Shown: positions 8,134-18,410, numbered from the stretch's first letter. The stretch is DNA of 64,000 nucleotides from JAGQZY01 sp964588335 (GCA_964588335.1 CAZPOV010000018.1:3269-67268); one strand, 5' to 3'. Numbers and translations are program-made. Notes: generated by a model not told the origin, from the letters alone.

Positions 8134-9009
8134 TTGAGCATACCTGCTGAAGTTTTAAAAAAAATTAAGCTTCTTGAGGTCAACACAAAGAAACTTGTTA
8201 ATTCAACTTTTGCTGGCCAATACCATTCCCGCTTCAAGGGGCAGGGGATGACCTTTTCTGATTTCCGGGAGTATGTCCCCGGTGATGATGTGCGTTCTAT
8301 TTCCTGGAACCTCACCGCCCGCACCGGCAACACTTATATCAAAAAGTACGAAGAGGAACGCGAACTAACCATGATCTTGGCGGTCGACGTCAGCGGCTCG
8401 GTGAACTTTGGTTCCGAAGAGTATTTCAAAGGTGAAGTTCTAACTCATCTTTCAGCCCTGTTGGGATTCAGTGCCTCTAAAAACAATGACAATGTCGGCC
8501 TCTTACTTTTTAGCGATCAGGTCGAGCACTATGTGCCACCTAAAAAAGGTCGTGGTCATATTCAAAGAATTTTAAGAGATTTATATTTCCACCAACCGAA
8601 AAGTAAAATGACCAACATTTCTGCTGTCGTCGAATACCTTTCTGGTGTTTTGAAAAAACGCGGCACAGTTTTCTTGTTCAGCGATTTTATGGATCCATCG
8701 CCCTTTGCCACGTCTTTGAAAAGACTGTCGCGACGCCACGAAACCATTGCCGTGCAAATTTTTGACCCGATCGAAGAGAACATTCCGTCGATTGGTATGG
8801 TTGACTTCATTGATCCGGAATCGGGAGACCTACTGACCGTTGACACCTCGTCGCCTGTTTTTAAGCGATACTACCGACAAGAGGTTCTTAATTACCAGCA
8901 AAATATCAGTGTTGAACTTCGTAAATCCAAAGTTGATTTGATCGAGGTCCGTAACGGCGAAGACTTTGTGCAACCCCTGGCGAATTACTTCAAGCGAAGG
9001 AAGGGGTAA
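8134..9009 (+). CDS. DUF58-domain protein
   Basis: A 291-residue cytoplasmic protein with the DUF58 signature FSDFREYVPGDDVRSISWN near residues 35-53, then a VWA-like fold beginning ILAVDVSGSV. DUF58 proteins almost always follow moxR and precede batA, and are thought to act with them in envelope stress tolerance. Translation starts at a TTG preceded by AAGGAG at six bases. The stop TAA shares one base with the next gene's ATG (TAATG). Confidence 0.92.
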   Translation: MSIPAEVLKKIKLLEVNTKKLVNSTFAGQYHSRFKGQGMTFSDFREYVPGDDVRSISWNLTARTGNTYIKKYEEERELTMILAVDVSGSVNFGSEEYFKGEVLTHLSALLGFSASKNNDNVGLLLFSDQVEHYVPPKKGRGHIQRILRDLYFHQPKSKMTNISAVVEYLSGVLKKRGTVFLFSDFMDPSPFATSLKRLSRRHETIAVQIFDPIEENIPSIGMVDFIDPESGDLLTVDTSSPVFKRYYRQEVLNYQQNISVELRKSKVDLIEVRNGEDFVQPLANYFKRRKG

Positions 9010-10010
9010 TGGCTAAGGAATTGGCGGATAAAATGAAAGAGGCCGCTGATACGCTTGAACAAGCGAAAGCTCAAGCGGCGCCCTCAACTCAAGTCTCTGA
9101 TGCCAACGAGGTTTCCGAGGATGGCGCCGCCGACACTGGCGAGTTGCCGGTGTGGAATTGTCGAGTCGAGGGAGCCCCGCAAGATGAGCAATGGACGGTT
9201 GGCGAAATCTTTGGTCTGGTTTGCGAAGGACCAACAGCGTCTTTTAATTCCACAGAATTAAGCTTTAAAGAAAAAAACAAATCGGGTTATGAGCTTCGTA
9301 TCCTGGAAGTCAAACAGCAGACTGAAAACAAGTTGGACATGATAGCGACCACTTATGTTCCCAAGCCTCATCAATTTATGGCCTTAACCATCGAAGACCA
9401 AGGCCAACCCGTGGTGAAAGTGGAGCCTTTTAATCTGCAGGTCAAAAGTTTGATCACCGACCCCCAGCAAAAGTTTATTGGACCAGCAGCCGCTATTCAA
9501 ATGAGTTATCCGCTTTGGATTTGGTTGGTTCTAGGGGCCGTGATATTAGGATCGGCCTTTTTTGGTTTGTTTCGTATCAATCGTCGGACCCAGATGCGAC
9601 GGGTGATCGAGGAGCTGAAAGCCCATAACACCGCTCTGGGCGCCTTCAATCAGTTCAATAAAGACTTACGCACTTTAGGTCGCAAACATATTTTCGGCGA
9701 CGAGAAATCCTGGTCTGAGATGAAGAAACAGCGTTATCTGGAAAACTTGGATGAGATCTTTCGCATGTATCTTTTGCGAGAGTTCTACGTTCCAGCTCTT
9801 GATTGGAATTCCGGGTTGGTGGTTCGCACGATCGCAAAGCAAGACAAAAGGAAATTTCAACGTTACGGCACTGATTTGCAAAAGTTCTTAAAAGAGTTGG
9901 ATCGCGCCAAAGCCGACGTCGAAAAACTGCAAGTCCACGACTGCCAGCAGCTCACCCAAATGGCAAAGCGAGTGAGTCAGTCGATTTGGCGTGTGCGGAG
10001 GGCCTCTTAA
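9009..10010 (+). CDS. Membrane protein of the Bat operon (DUF4381-like position)
   Basis: A 333-residue protein with an acidic, Ala/Glu-rich N-terminal part, a beta-rich middle (about residues 50-155) and one strong transmembrane helix (about 165-187, starting SYPLWIWLVLG). A charged cytoplasmic helical domain follows. There is no clear signal peptide. The position between DUF58 and batA, and the single helix followed by a cytoplasmic tail, match DUF4381-type proteins of Bat operons, but the sequence identity is not obvious to me. It overlaps DUF58 by one base and ends three bases before batA. Confidence 0.75.
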   Translation: MAKELADKMKEAADTLEQAKAQAAPSTQVSDANEVSEDGAADTGELPVWNCRVEGAPQDEQWTVGEIFGLVCEGPTASFNSTELSFKEKNKSGYELRILEVKQQTENKLDMIATTYVPKPHQFMALTIEDQGQPVVKVEPFNLQVKSLITDPQQKFIGPAAAIQMSYPLWIWLVLGAVILGSAFFGLFRINRRTQMRRVIEELKAHNTALGAFNQFNKDLRTLGRKHIFGDEKSWSEMKKQRYLENLDEIFRMYLLREFYVPALDWNSGLVVRTIAKQDKRKFQRYGTDLQKFLKELDRAKADVEKLQVHDCQQLTQMAKRVSQSIWRVRRAS

Positions 10011-10013
10011 AAA

Positions 10014-11018
10014 ATGATTTGGTACTCGGCATGGGCCTTTGGCCTTCTCATTTTTCTTTTTATCGCCTTGATCATGCAGGTCTATGCGCGCAAGCGCCGC
10101 TATGGCGCTTTGCCGCTGAGCACGCTACCCTTGGTGAAGAACTTAACAACCAGCTTTCGCGCTCGCTTAAAGTATCTGCCAGACCTACTCAAATATCTGG
10201 GGCTGCTTCTTGTGGTCGTCGCTTTGGCTCGCCCACAAGAGACCGATGAAAAAATCAAGCGCAATGTCGAGGGCATTGACATCATGATCGCACTGGATAT
10301 TTCACACTCCATGCTGATCGAAGATATGAAACCTGAGAATCGTTTGGAGTCGGCAAAAAAAACAATTCACGATTTCGTAGAAAAGCGAATTTCCGATCGT
10401 ATAGGGATGGTGGTTTTTTCAGGAGAGTCCTACACTCGAGTGCCACTGACATTGGATTATCAATTGTTAAAACAGAATATCATGGCTGTTGAAACGTCGA
10501 CGAATATTAAAATGGGGACCGCCATTGGGGTGGCACTTGGAAACGCGGTTTCGCGTCTGAATGAATCGACCGCAAAATCGCGGGTGGTGATTCTGTTAAC
10601 GGACGGAGAAAACAACACCGGTCTCATCGATCCTCAAACAGCTTTAAAAATTGCCAAGGGTTATGGAGTGCGAATCTACACCATCGGCGTCGGTCGAGAT
10701 GGCCAGGCGCAATTGCCGATTTACTCCACAGATGTTTTGGGCCGCAAAGTGAAACGTTATCAACCGATTCACAGTAAAGTGAACGAGCCCCTGTTAAAGC
10801 AATTGGCTGATGAGACGGGTGGAAAATTCTATCGCGCCTCCAACACCAATGCTTTGGAAGGTGTGTTCTCTGAAATCGATGAGCTTGAAAAAACTAAGAT
10901 CGAAGAAAACCGGTTCACTCAATACACCGAAATGTTCCAAAACATATTGCTCTGGGCGTTTATTCTTTATGCTTTGGGCGCTTTGCTGCAGTTCACTGTT
11001 TTAAGGAGGGGCGTCTAG
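10014..11018 (+). CDS. batA: BatA: membrane-anchored VWA protein
   Basis: BatA belongs to the Bacteroides aerotolerance set, thought to form an inner-membrane complex facing the periplasm. Two N-terminal transmembrane helices (about 5-24 and 57-72) lead to ALARPQ, the family signature. A VWA domain follows with MIDAS Asp95-x-Ser97-x-Ser99 in ALDISHSM, plus LLTDGENNTG and TIGVG. A C-terminal helix (about 310-328) anchors the other end. It starts three bases after the previous stop and abuts batB directly. Confidence 0.92.
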   Translation: MIWYSAWAFGLLIFLFIALIMQVYARKRRYGALPLSTLPLVKNLTTSFRARLKYLPDLLKYLGLLLVVVALARPQETDEKIKRNVEGIDIMIALDISHSMLIEDMKPENRLESAKKTIHDFVEKRISDRIGMVVFSGESYTRVPLTLDYQLLKQNIMAVETSTNIKMGTAIGVALGNAVSRLNESTAKSRVVILLTDGENNTGLIDPQTALKIAKGYGVRIYTIGVGRDGQAQLPIYSTDVLGRKVKRYQPIHSKVNEPLLKQLADETGGKFYRASNTNALEGVFSEIDELEKTKIEENRFTQYTEMFQNILLWAFILYALGALLQFTVLRRGV

Positions 11019-12788
11019 ATGTTTCGTTTTGCTGATCAGTCTTGGTTTCTCGCTTTCTTCGTGCTGGCTGCGATGGTTGTCTACTTTATTTTCAACTCGA
11101 AAATGATGGAGAGAAAATTAAAGAAGACGTTTGGGAAAATGGCGCCATTTTTTACAGCTCGGTTTTCGTTTTTTAAAAAGAACGTCAAGTTTGTTTTAAT
11201 CGTTGTCGCTCTATCATTTATGATTATCGCCTTGGCGCGCCCGCAGATGGGCAAAGGCAAACGTCAAATCACCAGTCAAGGTGTGGAGTTGATGATTGCC
11301 GTCGATGTTTCTAAAAGTATGCTGTCAGAAGATGTGAAGCCGTCGCGTTTAGAGCATGCAAAAAAAGAAATTTCCCATCTTCTTAATATTTTAGGCGGCG
11401 ATAAGGTTGGTATTTTAGCTTTTGCCGGTTCCGCCGTTCTGTTATCTCCCATGACCACCGATAAATCAGCCCTGAAGATGTTTTTAGAAACTTTGTCACC
11501 GCAGAGTGTAGAAACTCAAGGAACGGAGTTGGCCAAAGCCCTGCGTGAGGCCCATGAAGCCTTTAAGCGGGGTGGGGAAGAGGTCGGGCCCAACCAAAAA
11601 ATGACCCGTGTTGTGATCTTAATCTCTGATGGCGAAGACCACGAAGAGGGTGCGATCAAAGCCGCCGGTGAACTGGCCGATGATGGTGTCCGCGTTTTCA
11701 CAATGGCGTTTGGCTCTGAGCGTGGCGGAAAAATTCCCAAGCGGGATGCCCGTGGGTTGTTAAAGGGCTATGTGCGCAGCCGCGGTGGTGAAGAGATTAT
11801 CACAAAAGTGAATGATGAAATGATGAAGCAGTTGGCGCGAGCCGGAAAAGGCAGTTTTTATCATGTGACTTTTGGCGGCAGTCAGATGAAACGTCTGAAA
11901 GAGGATTTGGATAAACTTGAAAAAGCAGAGTTTGATTCTCTGACATCAGAAAGTTTTGATGAGCGCTACCAGTTACCTCTATTTTTTGCTTTTCTGTTTG
12001 CCTTGATTGAGCTGTTTATCGGTACTCGACGTCGCAACCTTGGCGAATGGAAAGGACGTTTCGCCAAAGGATCAGCGACAATTCTGGCCGCATTTCTGCT
12101 TCAGCCTTCGAGTCCGGCCGAGGCGGCTATCGGCGTCGACCAAGAGATCGCATTGGGATCGCAGTTTGGTTTAGGAGAAATTTGGAAAAACAATACCGGA
12201 ACCGAGTATCAAAAACAAAAAAAGTTCCTAGAAGCTCAAGATCAATTTGTCGAATTGCTTTCTGACCATCCGTTTCAGCCTGTTTATCAATACAATCTGG
12301 GAACCTCTTTCATATTTGTCGAAGAGCGAAACAAAGCGATTCAAATGTTTGAAGAGATTCTTAGCAGGAAACCTGTTCCTCCCGCCGTTGAGTTTTTGGC
12401 CCTGTTCAATTTGGGATTTCTTTATTCGGCTGAAGAAGGTGGAGATATCGAAAAAGCCCTGGATTACTTTCAAAAAGCTTTGGCTTTCAATCCGCAAAGT
12501 CAGGAGATCAAAATCAATATCGAATTGCTCATGCGAGGAGGCAAGGGCGGTGGTAAGGGCGATAAAGAGGATGAAGATAAGTCGAAAGAGCAAGGCGAAG
12601 ACGGCGAACAACCCAAAGAACCACAAAAGTTTACCAACAAAAAACAGCCCAATCAGTTTGATAGTAAAGACATGTCAAAAAATGATGTGAAGAAAATTCT
12701 AGAAGAGTTAAAAAAACAGGAGCAGCGGATTCGCGCCAAGCATGATCGTAAAGGTGGAAAGGAGGCCGACCGTGACAAGAACTGGTAG
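11019..12788 (+). CDS. batB: BatB-BatC fusion: VWA domain plus TPR domain
   Basis: The first 330 or so residues are BatB-like: two N-terminal helices, ALARPQ near residue 71, MIDAS Asp96-x-Ser98-x-Ser100 in AVDVSKSM, and a helix near 320-340. The remaining part has TPR-type repeats (about 390-500), as in BatC, then a Lys/Glu/Gly-rich disordered tail. In many species these are two genes; here they are one 589-residue chain. The TPR part should sit in the periplasm and bind partners. The 3' end overlaps the likely batD start. Confidence 0.9.
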   Translation: MFRFADQSWFLAFFVLAAMVVYFIFNSKMMERKLKKTFGKMAPFFTARFSFFKKNVKFVLIVVALSFMIIALARPQMGKGKRQITSQGVELMIAVDVSKSMLSEDVKPSRLEHAKKEISHLLNILGGDKVGILAFAGSAVLLSPMTTDKSALKMFLETLSPQSVETQGTELAKALREAHEAFKRGGEEVGPNQKMTRVVILISDGEDHEEGAIKAAGELADDGVRVFTMAFGSERGGKIPKRDARGLLKGYVRSRGGEEIITKVNDEMMKQLARAGKGSFYHVTFGGSQMKRLKEDLDKLEKAEFDSLTSESFDERYQLPLFFAFLFALIELFIGTRRRNLGEWKGRFAKGSATILAAFLLQPSSPAEAAIGVDQEIALGSQFGLGEIWKNNTGTEYQKQKKFLEAQDQFVELLSDHPFQPVYQYNLGTSFIFVEERNKAIQMFEEILSRKPVPPAVEFLALFNLGFLYSAEEGGDIEKALDYFQKALAFNPQSQEIKINIELLMRGGKGGGKGDKEDEDKSKEQGEDGEQPKEPQKFTNKKQPNQFDSKDMSKNDVKKILEELKKQEQRIRAKHDRKGGKEADRDKNW

Positions 12789-14682
12789 TGCTAACTCTCT
12801 TCCTGCGTCCTTGGTGTTCGTGTTTTTAGCGCTGTTTTTCTCGCTGTCTTGGGCACAGGCTGATGTTAATGTTGAGGCCACCATCGATCGCAACCCGGTT
12901 GGCGTTGGCGAACAATTCACTTTAAAGGTATCGATAACGTCTGAAGGGGCTGAGCGTGCGGCTCCTCCCAGTTTGCCAGTGATAAACAATGTGCAGCTTC
13001 TGCACAGCTGGGTTGGCACTCAGTCGCGGGGGTCTTTCACCAACCAGGGTCAAGGCATGACATTTAAAACCATGCGAATCAAAACCCATAGCTATCAATA
13101 CACCGTCCTCGAAGAAGAGAATATCCAAATTGATCCGATCACTGTCCAAGTGGGTAGTAAGCGCTATCAAACCGAGCCCATTCTTGTGCAAGTGGTGGCC
13201 GCTGGTTTAACTCCACAAGCCCAGGGGCAACCACGACAACCACAGAACCCGGATCCACGGGATCAGATGGAGGATCTCGCCGATCAGTTTAACAAACTTC
13301 TACGTCGCCAGTTTGGTGGAATGCCCGGTGATGATAGTTTTATGACCGAGCCCCGCAATGCCAAAGAGGCTTTTTTTATTTTGGCTGAGGTCGATAAAAC
13401 TCAGGCTTTTAAAGGAGAGCAAATCACAGCCTCTTGGTATCTCTACACGCGGGGGCGGGTGCGCGACATCGACACTTTGAAATATCCGACTCTTAAAGGT
13501 TTTTGGAAAGAGGATATTCAGATTTCCACGCATTTGAATTTTGAGCAAGATGTTATCAATGGCGTTCCCTACAATCGTGCCCTGTTGGCCTCCTACGCCC
13601 TGTTTCCTATTGATGAAGGCAAGCAGGTGGTGGACCCCTATAAAGCCAAAGCGACCATTGTTAGTGGCTTTGGTTTTGGCCGCGGTTACTCAGCCACCAA
13701 GGCCAGTGACCGAATTCCGGTTCTGATTAAACCATTACCAAAAGAGGGACAGCCCAACGACTTCGCTGGCGCCGTGGGAGAATTTCAATTCTCTGTTGAA
13801 CCACCGCGGGGAACCATTGTCACGCACCAGCCTTTTCCTTTGAAAATCCGCTTTGAAGGGCGAGGCAATGCCAAGTTAATCGAACTTCCTGAGCTGCCTT
13901 TAGGGGATAACTTAGAGATTTACGATATAAAAAATGAGTCGCAGTTTTTTAAAAACGGACAAAGCTTTAAAGAGTTTGAAGTTTTATTAATTCCACGGGA
14001 GCCCGGCCCGCTCGTGATTGACTCTCTGAAAACCAGTTTTTTCCATCCACGCAAAGAAGAGTACATTTCTCTTTCGTCACAACCCATTCAGCTGACTGTG
14101 CAGCCGGGAGCTAAACAACAGTCGATTGGCGAAGAGCGACTCAAGTCCGATCGCAAAAAGAAAGTCTTACCGGATTTAATGACAGAATGGGAGCCGGGCT
14201 ATCAGGCCGGAGCCTCAACTTTTATTATTTGGCCTTTTTTGTTCGCGTTAACTGTGCTGGTGTTGTTGTTTAAATCGATTCGTGACTCTGGAATTCTCGA
14301 CAAGAATCCCAGTCTTGATGAAATGATCAGCATTCGATTCGCTAAAATAGACCGTCTGCAAAGCAAAGGTCACCTTCGTAAGATGGGTATCGAAGCCACC
14401 AACACGGTTTACCTAGTTCTTGGCCATCTCTCCGGTGAGGGGGGCGCCAGTGAAGAGCTTGATAAGCTCTTGGCCAAAACACCTCCCAGTGTGCGTCGCG
14501 AAATTGAGTCACCCTTGACCAAATTGGTCGATTATTTTGGAGTTTTAGGATTTGGTCCAGCCTCTTACGTTGATGAGTTCAAAGATCAGAAAGGTCTTAA
14601 AAGTAAAATCGCTGAACTCAAAGGTCTTTTGCTAAAGGCCTGTCAGCTCAGCAAAGGAAAGTTAGATTCTAATGAATTATAG
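12772..14682 (+). CDS. batD: BatD-like protein with multiple beta domains
   Basis: BatD proteins have a signal peptide, several beta-sandwich modules in the periplasm and a C-terminal membrane anchor. Here the signal peptide is residues 1-30 (cleaved near AQA) and beta-rich domains fill about 30-480. A membrane helix (about 507-525, FIIWPFLFAL) follows, then a helical cytoplasmic tail. I chose the GTG at 12772 because AAAGGAGG precedes it by about six bases and the signal peptide follows at once; an earlier in-frame ATG at 12742 lacks this. It overlaps batB by 17 bases and slt by 11. Confidence 0.88.
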   Translation: MTRTGSANSLPASLVFVFLALFFSLSWAQADVNVEATIDRNPVGVGEQFTLKVSITSEGAERAAPPSLPVINNVQLLHSWVGTQSRGSFTNQGQGMTFKTMRIKTHSYQYTVLEEENIQIDPITVQVGSKRYQTEPILVQVVAAGLTPQAQGQPRQPQNPDPRDQMEDLADQFNKLLRRQFGGMPGDDSFMTEPRNAKEAFFILAEVDKTQAFKGEQITASWYLYTRGRVRDIDTLKYPTLKGFWKEDIQISTHLNFEQDVINGVPYNRALLASYALFPIDEGKQVVDPYKAKATIVSGFGFGRGYSATKASDRIPVLIKPLPKEGQPNDFAGAVGEFQFSVEPPRGTIVTHQPFPLKIRFEGRGNAKLIELPELPLGDNLEIYDIKNESQFFKNGQSFKEFEVLLIPREPGPLVIDSLKTSFFHPRKEEYISLSSQPIQLTVQPGAKQQSIGEERLKSDRKKKVLPDLMTEWEPGYQAGASTFIIWPFLFALTVLVLLFKSIRDSGILDKNPSLDEMISIRFAKIDRLQSKGHLRKMGIEATNTVYLVLGHLSGEGGASEELDKLLAKTPPSVRREIESPLTKLVDYFGVLGFGPASYVDEFKDQKGLKSKIAELKGLLLKACQLSKGKLDSNEL

Positions 14683-16891
14683 AAAACAGTGTTTATCACT
14701 TGCTCTTGTATTGTTTTGTTTTCAAGCATTGGCGATTGAAGAAAAAGTTCTAAAATCGACGGATAAGTTTCCGAAAGCCCTTTATGTGCGTAACTATGGG
14801 AAAGTGGGTCAGCTTAAAAAGCTCTCGCAAATTCAGTGGTACGTAAGCAAAGAAAAATGGACCGATTGTGTAAAAGCCAGCGAGGCGGTTTTAGGCAATC
14901 AAAGTTTAGGTGTATGGGTTCCTTATCAGCATTTGGATTGTTTGCAGAAAGCCTATTCTTTTCGCAGTCCGTGGAAAGTCAGTCGCTTTATCGAGTCTTT
15001 CAACAAACTGTCCGGTCAGGTCGACCAGGTATTGAATTCGCCATACTCTGGCCATCGTGAGAAGGTTTTACAAGTTTTTTTAGATCTGGCCAATCTGTCG
15101 CTGGAAAAATCGAGAAATCAATTCGATAGTTTGGTGGAAAATAACCATCATCTTGTCGACTACATGGATGAGAGCCAGCGCGCTGAATATTATCGCATCA
15201 TGGGAGAGATTGCTTGGTTGCGGCAAAAAAATGAGATTGCCAAGACCAACTTTCTGCGCAGTTACTTTTTTCGTCAAAACTCCAATGTCCTTTCTCGAAT
15301 CAAGCAATTGAAAGCCGAAGATTCACTGCATTTGGACAAATACTCCAGAGACTTTAGCGAATCGGATGAAGAGAACAAACTTTGGGGTAAATTCGCCAAC
15401 GCTGTGAAAAAAGGGCAAACTTACCGAGTTGCGGAATATGGATCGGACTTCCTCAATCAGTTTCCCGGATCAAAAAGAGTTGAAGAGGTGCGCGACGATG
15501 TAAACACCTTTTATAAAAGACTTCTGTACCGACGCAAACCAAAGTACGAGGCCGTGAAAAGAGATTTTGAACGTCAACTGATGCAGGCTCCACCGCAACA
15601 TATTTTGTTTTGGGCCACCGAAGCTTACGAACGCGGATATCAAAATTCCAGCTACAAGTTGGCCGACAAAGCCGCCGACAAGTGGGAAGACACGGCCTAT
15701 GCCGCTGATGCCCTGTTGATTGCTGGGCGCTCGGCTTATTACCTTAATAAACGCTCCGAAGCTCGCAGTCATTTTAATACACTGATAGAAAAATTCAGTG
15801 GCCATCCAGCCAGTGATGAGGCCCAGTATCTATTGGGGTTGCTTTACTATCGAGAAAAAGAATACAAAAAGGTGATTAATCTTTACGACTCGTTTTTGAT
15901 GAGTTCTGGCTCTGACAAGTGGGAGTTGCAGGTGCGCTACTGGTTATGGCGTTCGTTGCGAAAAATTGAATCCAGTCGCGCCAGTGATATCGCCGAAACC
16001 ATTTTTCGAATTTTCCCACTGACCTACTACGGATTAATTGTCAGGATGGAAGAGAAAAAGGGACTGCAAAACCTGATTGGTAAAGGCGACGACAAAGGTC
16101 AAGCCGAGTACTGGTGGACGGGGCATACGAAAAAACGCTGGAAGCGAATTAAGAAACTGATTGAGCTTGGCTGGTTGGATCAGGCCGAAACCGAAATCGA
16201 TTTTCTACCGGATCCCAAAACCGCCGACGGCTTTTTAGTGCGTGCCCAGTTATGGCAGGCGGGTGGGCGTCCCAATCGTGCGATCGAGGACTTCGCAGCC
16301 GCGGTGGATTTAGAACCCAAGTACATCAACCGCACCGTTTTAGACGAAACTTTTCCGAAGAAGTACGAAGCTTTTGTGAAAGCTGCACAAAAAGAATTCT
16401 CAATTTCAAAAAATTTAATATGGTCTATTATGCGGCAAGAGAGTGCCTTTCGAGAGACCGCAGTCAGCCCTTCCAACGCCTACGGCTTGATGCAGATGTT
16501 GGGTGGCACAGCCAAAGAAACGGCGCGCTGGTTGCGGGTTAAAAACTTTAAGGTCTCCGACGACGTCTTTGATCCGAAAACCAACATCCGCTTTGGTACT
16601 CATTTTATCTCCCGTATGGTCGGCAAATATAAGGGTGTAATCCCGCTGGCGGTGGCTTCCTACAACGTCGGCCCAGGCAACCTGGACCGTTGGCTGCGCC
16701 ATCGAACCGACTTGAAAGACTGGGATAAAATCGGTCAAAGTCTTGACGATGACATCTGGATGGACGAACTGCCGTGGGCTGAGACCAGTTTTTACGTCAA
16801 AGCTGTTATGCGAAATTTCCTCCTTTATAAAATCATCCATGATAAGGATGACAAGTTGTCGTCACCCCCGTGGGCGGAAGTGCTTCGCTAA
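14672..16891 (+). CDS. slt: Soluble lytic murein transglycosylase (Slt70-like)
   Basis: A 739-residue periplasmic enzyme that cleaves the MurNAc-GlcNAc bond of peptidoglycan, forming 1,6-anhydro ends. A signal peptide (cleaved near ALA, residue 21) is followed by a long helical superhelix with TPR-like repeats (about 140-560) and a C-terminal SLT domain. The latter shows catalytic Glu590 in RQESAF, then AYGLMQM and ASYNVGPGN. It overlaps the end of batD by 11 bases, so it belongs to the Bat operon. This links the complex to murein turnover. Confidence 0.93.
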   Translation: MNYRKQCLSLALVLFCFQALAIEEKVLKSTDKFPKALYVRNYGKVGQLKKLSQIQWYVSKEKWTDCVKASEAVLGNQSLGVWVPYQHLDCLQKAYSFRSPWKVSRFIESFNKLSGQVDQVLNSPYSGHREKVLQVFLDLANLSLEKSRNQFDSLVENNHHLVDYMDESQRAEYYRIMGEIAWLRQKNEIAKTNFLRSYFFRQNSNVLSRIKQLKAEDSLHLDKYSRDFSESDEENKLWGKFANAVKKGQTYRVAEYGSDFLNQFPGSKRVEEVRDDVNTFYKRLLYRRKPKYEAVKRDFERQLMQAPPQHILFWATEAYERGYQNSSYKLADKAADKWEDTAYAADALLIAGRSAYYLNKRSEARSHFNTLIEKFSGHPASDEAQYLLGLLYYREKEYKKVINLYDSFLMSSGSDKWELQVRYWLWRSLRKIESSRASDIAETIFRIFPLTYYGLIVRMEEKKGLQNLIGKGDDKGQAEYWWTGHTKKRWKRIKKLIELGWLDQAETEIDFLPDPKTADGFLVRAQLWQAGGRPNRAIEDFAAAVDLEPKYINRTVLDETFPKKYEAFVKAAQKEFSISKNLIWSIMRQESAFRETAVSPSNAYGLMQMLGGTAKETARWLRVKNFKVSDDVFDPKTNIRFGTHFISRMVGKYKGVIPLAVASYNVGPGNLDRWLRHRTDLKDWDKIGQSLDDDIWMDELPWAETSFYVKAVMRNFLLYKIIHDKDDKLSSPPWAEVLR

Positions 16892-16985
16892 CAGCCTAAA
16901 AGTTCTACAAAAAACCCTCAAAAGCCACTCAGAGCGTATCAAAGCGGGGATGGCCCGGGTTTTCAGTCGAGTTTTTTGACCATCT

Positions 16986-17002
16986 GGAGACTCACTGTCT
17001 CC
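16986..17002. repeat. Inverted repeat between slt and mltD
   Basis: GGAGAC and GTCTCC flank a five-base loop. No T-run follows on either strand, so it is not a convincing intrinsic terminator. It may be an mRNA hairpin or a binding site upstream of mltD. Confidence 0.4.
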
Positions 17003-17066
17003 TTAGCTGGTTTCCATTGAAGGCTTGTGAGAAATTAGCTAAAATAAAGGGATATCGGAGGTTTCC

Positions 17067-18410
17067 ATGAGAAGACTGCTCCTTATTGGTTATTGTGCGT
17101 TTTGTGTTGGTTGTGCGTCGGCTCCTCGACAGGAAGACCCAGTGGTGATGCCTATGGCTCCCGGAGCTCCGGGAATGGCTCAATTGCATCAGCAGACAGA
17201 GCCTGTGCCTGCCAAAAAAGATCTGAACGATAATGAAACGGACATGCAAAACTTGCCCGAAGAAATGAACGAGCAAGTGACCAAGTGGATTGAATATTTT
17301 CAGGGCCGCGGAAAGCCCCATATGCAAAAATATCTGTCCCGTTCTTCACGTTATATCCCTCGCATGAAAGAGATTCTTAAGTCTCATGGCCTGCCTGAGG
17401 ATTTGGTTTACATTGCATTGATTGAATCCGGATTTAATCCACGAGCCCACTCACGGGCGCGCGCAGTCGGTTATTGGCAGTTTATCCGAGGAACGGGTCG
17501 CCGCTATGGCCTTGAACAAAACTATTACGTTGATGAGCGCCGTGATTTTGAGGAAGCCACCGAAGCTGCCTCGATGTATCTAAAAGCTCTTTATAATCTT
17601 TTTGGCTCTTGGTATCTGGCGATCGCGTCTTACAACGTCGGAGAGAATCGAATCAAGCGCATGGTTATGAAAAACTACACCCGAGATTTTTGGGAACTGG
17701 CAGAGAAAAAACAATTGCCTCGTGAAACCACCAACTATGTTCCAAAGTTTTTGGCGGCGCGCCTGATCGCCAAGCATCCTCGCAAATATGGTTTTGAAAA
17801 CGTCGATTGGCAAGCGCCCTTGGATTACAAAGCCGTAAAAATCTCTAATAAAGGTGTGAATTTAAAAAAGATGGCGCAACACTTAGGGATCCCAACCCAG
17901 GAACTTTACGATCTTAATCCATCCTACAAGCACGGTATTATTCCGAAACGAAAAAAAGAGACCAGCTTGCGAGTGCCATCACATATTGTCGACGATAAAG
18001 TTCAAGTGGCGTTAAGTAAAAGTTTAAGCAAAGTCACAATGTCGGTGGCTGCCGGTTCGGATGGAACCTATCGCATCCGTCGCGGTGACACCTTAAGCCA
18101 CATTGCCCGTCGTTTTAGAACTTCGATTCACGAGATTCGCATGGCCAACAACTTGCGCCAGCGAGCCGTTCTTTATCCTGGAAAAAAACTGATAATTCCC
18201 GGCAAACGTGCGGTGGCGACAAGCAGCTCTGAAGCAAAGCCGAGTCTGAAACAAGGTGAGCGTCATTACACGGTTCGCAGCGGTGACAATCTTTACACCA
18301 TTGCTAAGCGTTTTGGAGTGAGCCTTTCGAAAATCCAAAGACGCAATAGCTTAGGTCGTCGTAGTTTACTGAACATCGGCAAAATCCTAGTCATCCCCGC
18401 GGGTAAGTAA
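17067..18410 (+). CDS. mltD: MltD-like membrane-bound lytic transglycosylase with two LysM domains
   Basis: A lipoprotein murein hydrolase. The signal peptide ends in CVGC, giving a lipidated Cys near residue 16. The SLT domain shows catalytic Glu120 in ALIESGFNP, then AVGYWQFIRGTGRRYGL and ASYNVGENRI. Two LysM peptidoglycan-binding modules follow, at about 333-376 (starts YRIRRGDTLS) and 401-444 (YTVRSGDNLY). This order is typical of MltD. The ATG follows CGGAGG at six bases. It is separated from slt by about 175 bases with no gene. Confidence 0.95.
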   Translation: MRRLLLIGYCAFCVGCASAPRQEDPVVMPMAPGAPGMAQLHQQTEPVPAKKDLNDNETDMQNLPEEMNEQVTKWIEYFQGRGKPHMQKYLSRSSRYIPRMKEILKSHGLPEDLVYIALIESGFNPRAHSRARAVGYWQFIRGTGRRYGLEQNYYVDERRDFEEATEAASMYLKALYNLFGSWYLAIASYNVGENRIKRMVMKNYTRDFWELAEKKQLPRETTNYVPKFLAARLIAKHPRKYGFENVDWQAPLDYKAVKISNKGVNLKKMAQHLGIPTQELYDLNPSYKHGIIPKRKKETSLRVPSHIVDDKVQVALSKSLSKVTMSVAAGSDGTYRIRRGDTLSHIARRFRTSIHEIRMANNLRQRAVLYPGKKLIIPGKRAVATSSSEAKPSLKQGERHYTVRSGDNLYTIAKRFGVSLSKIQRRNSLGRRSLLNIGKILVIPAGK

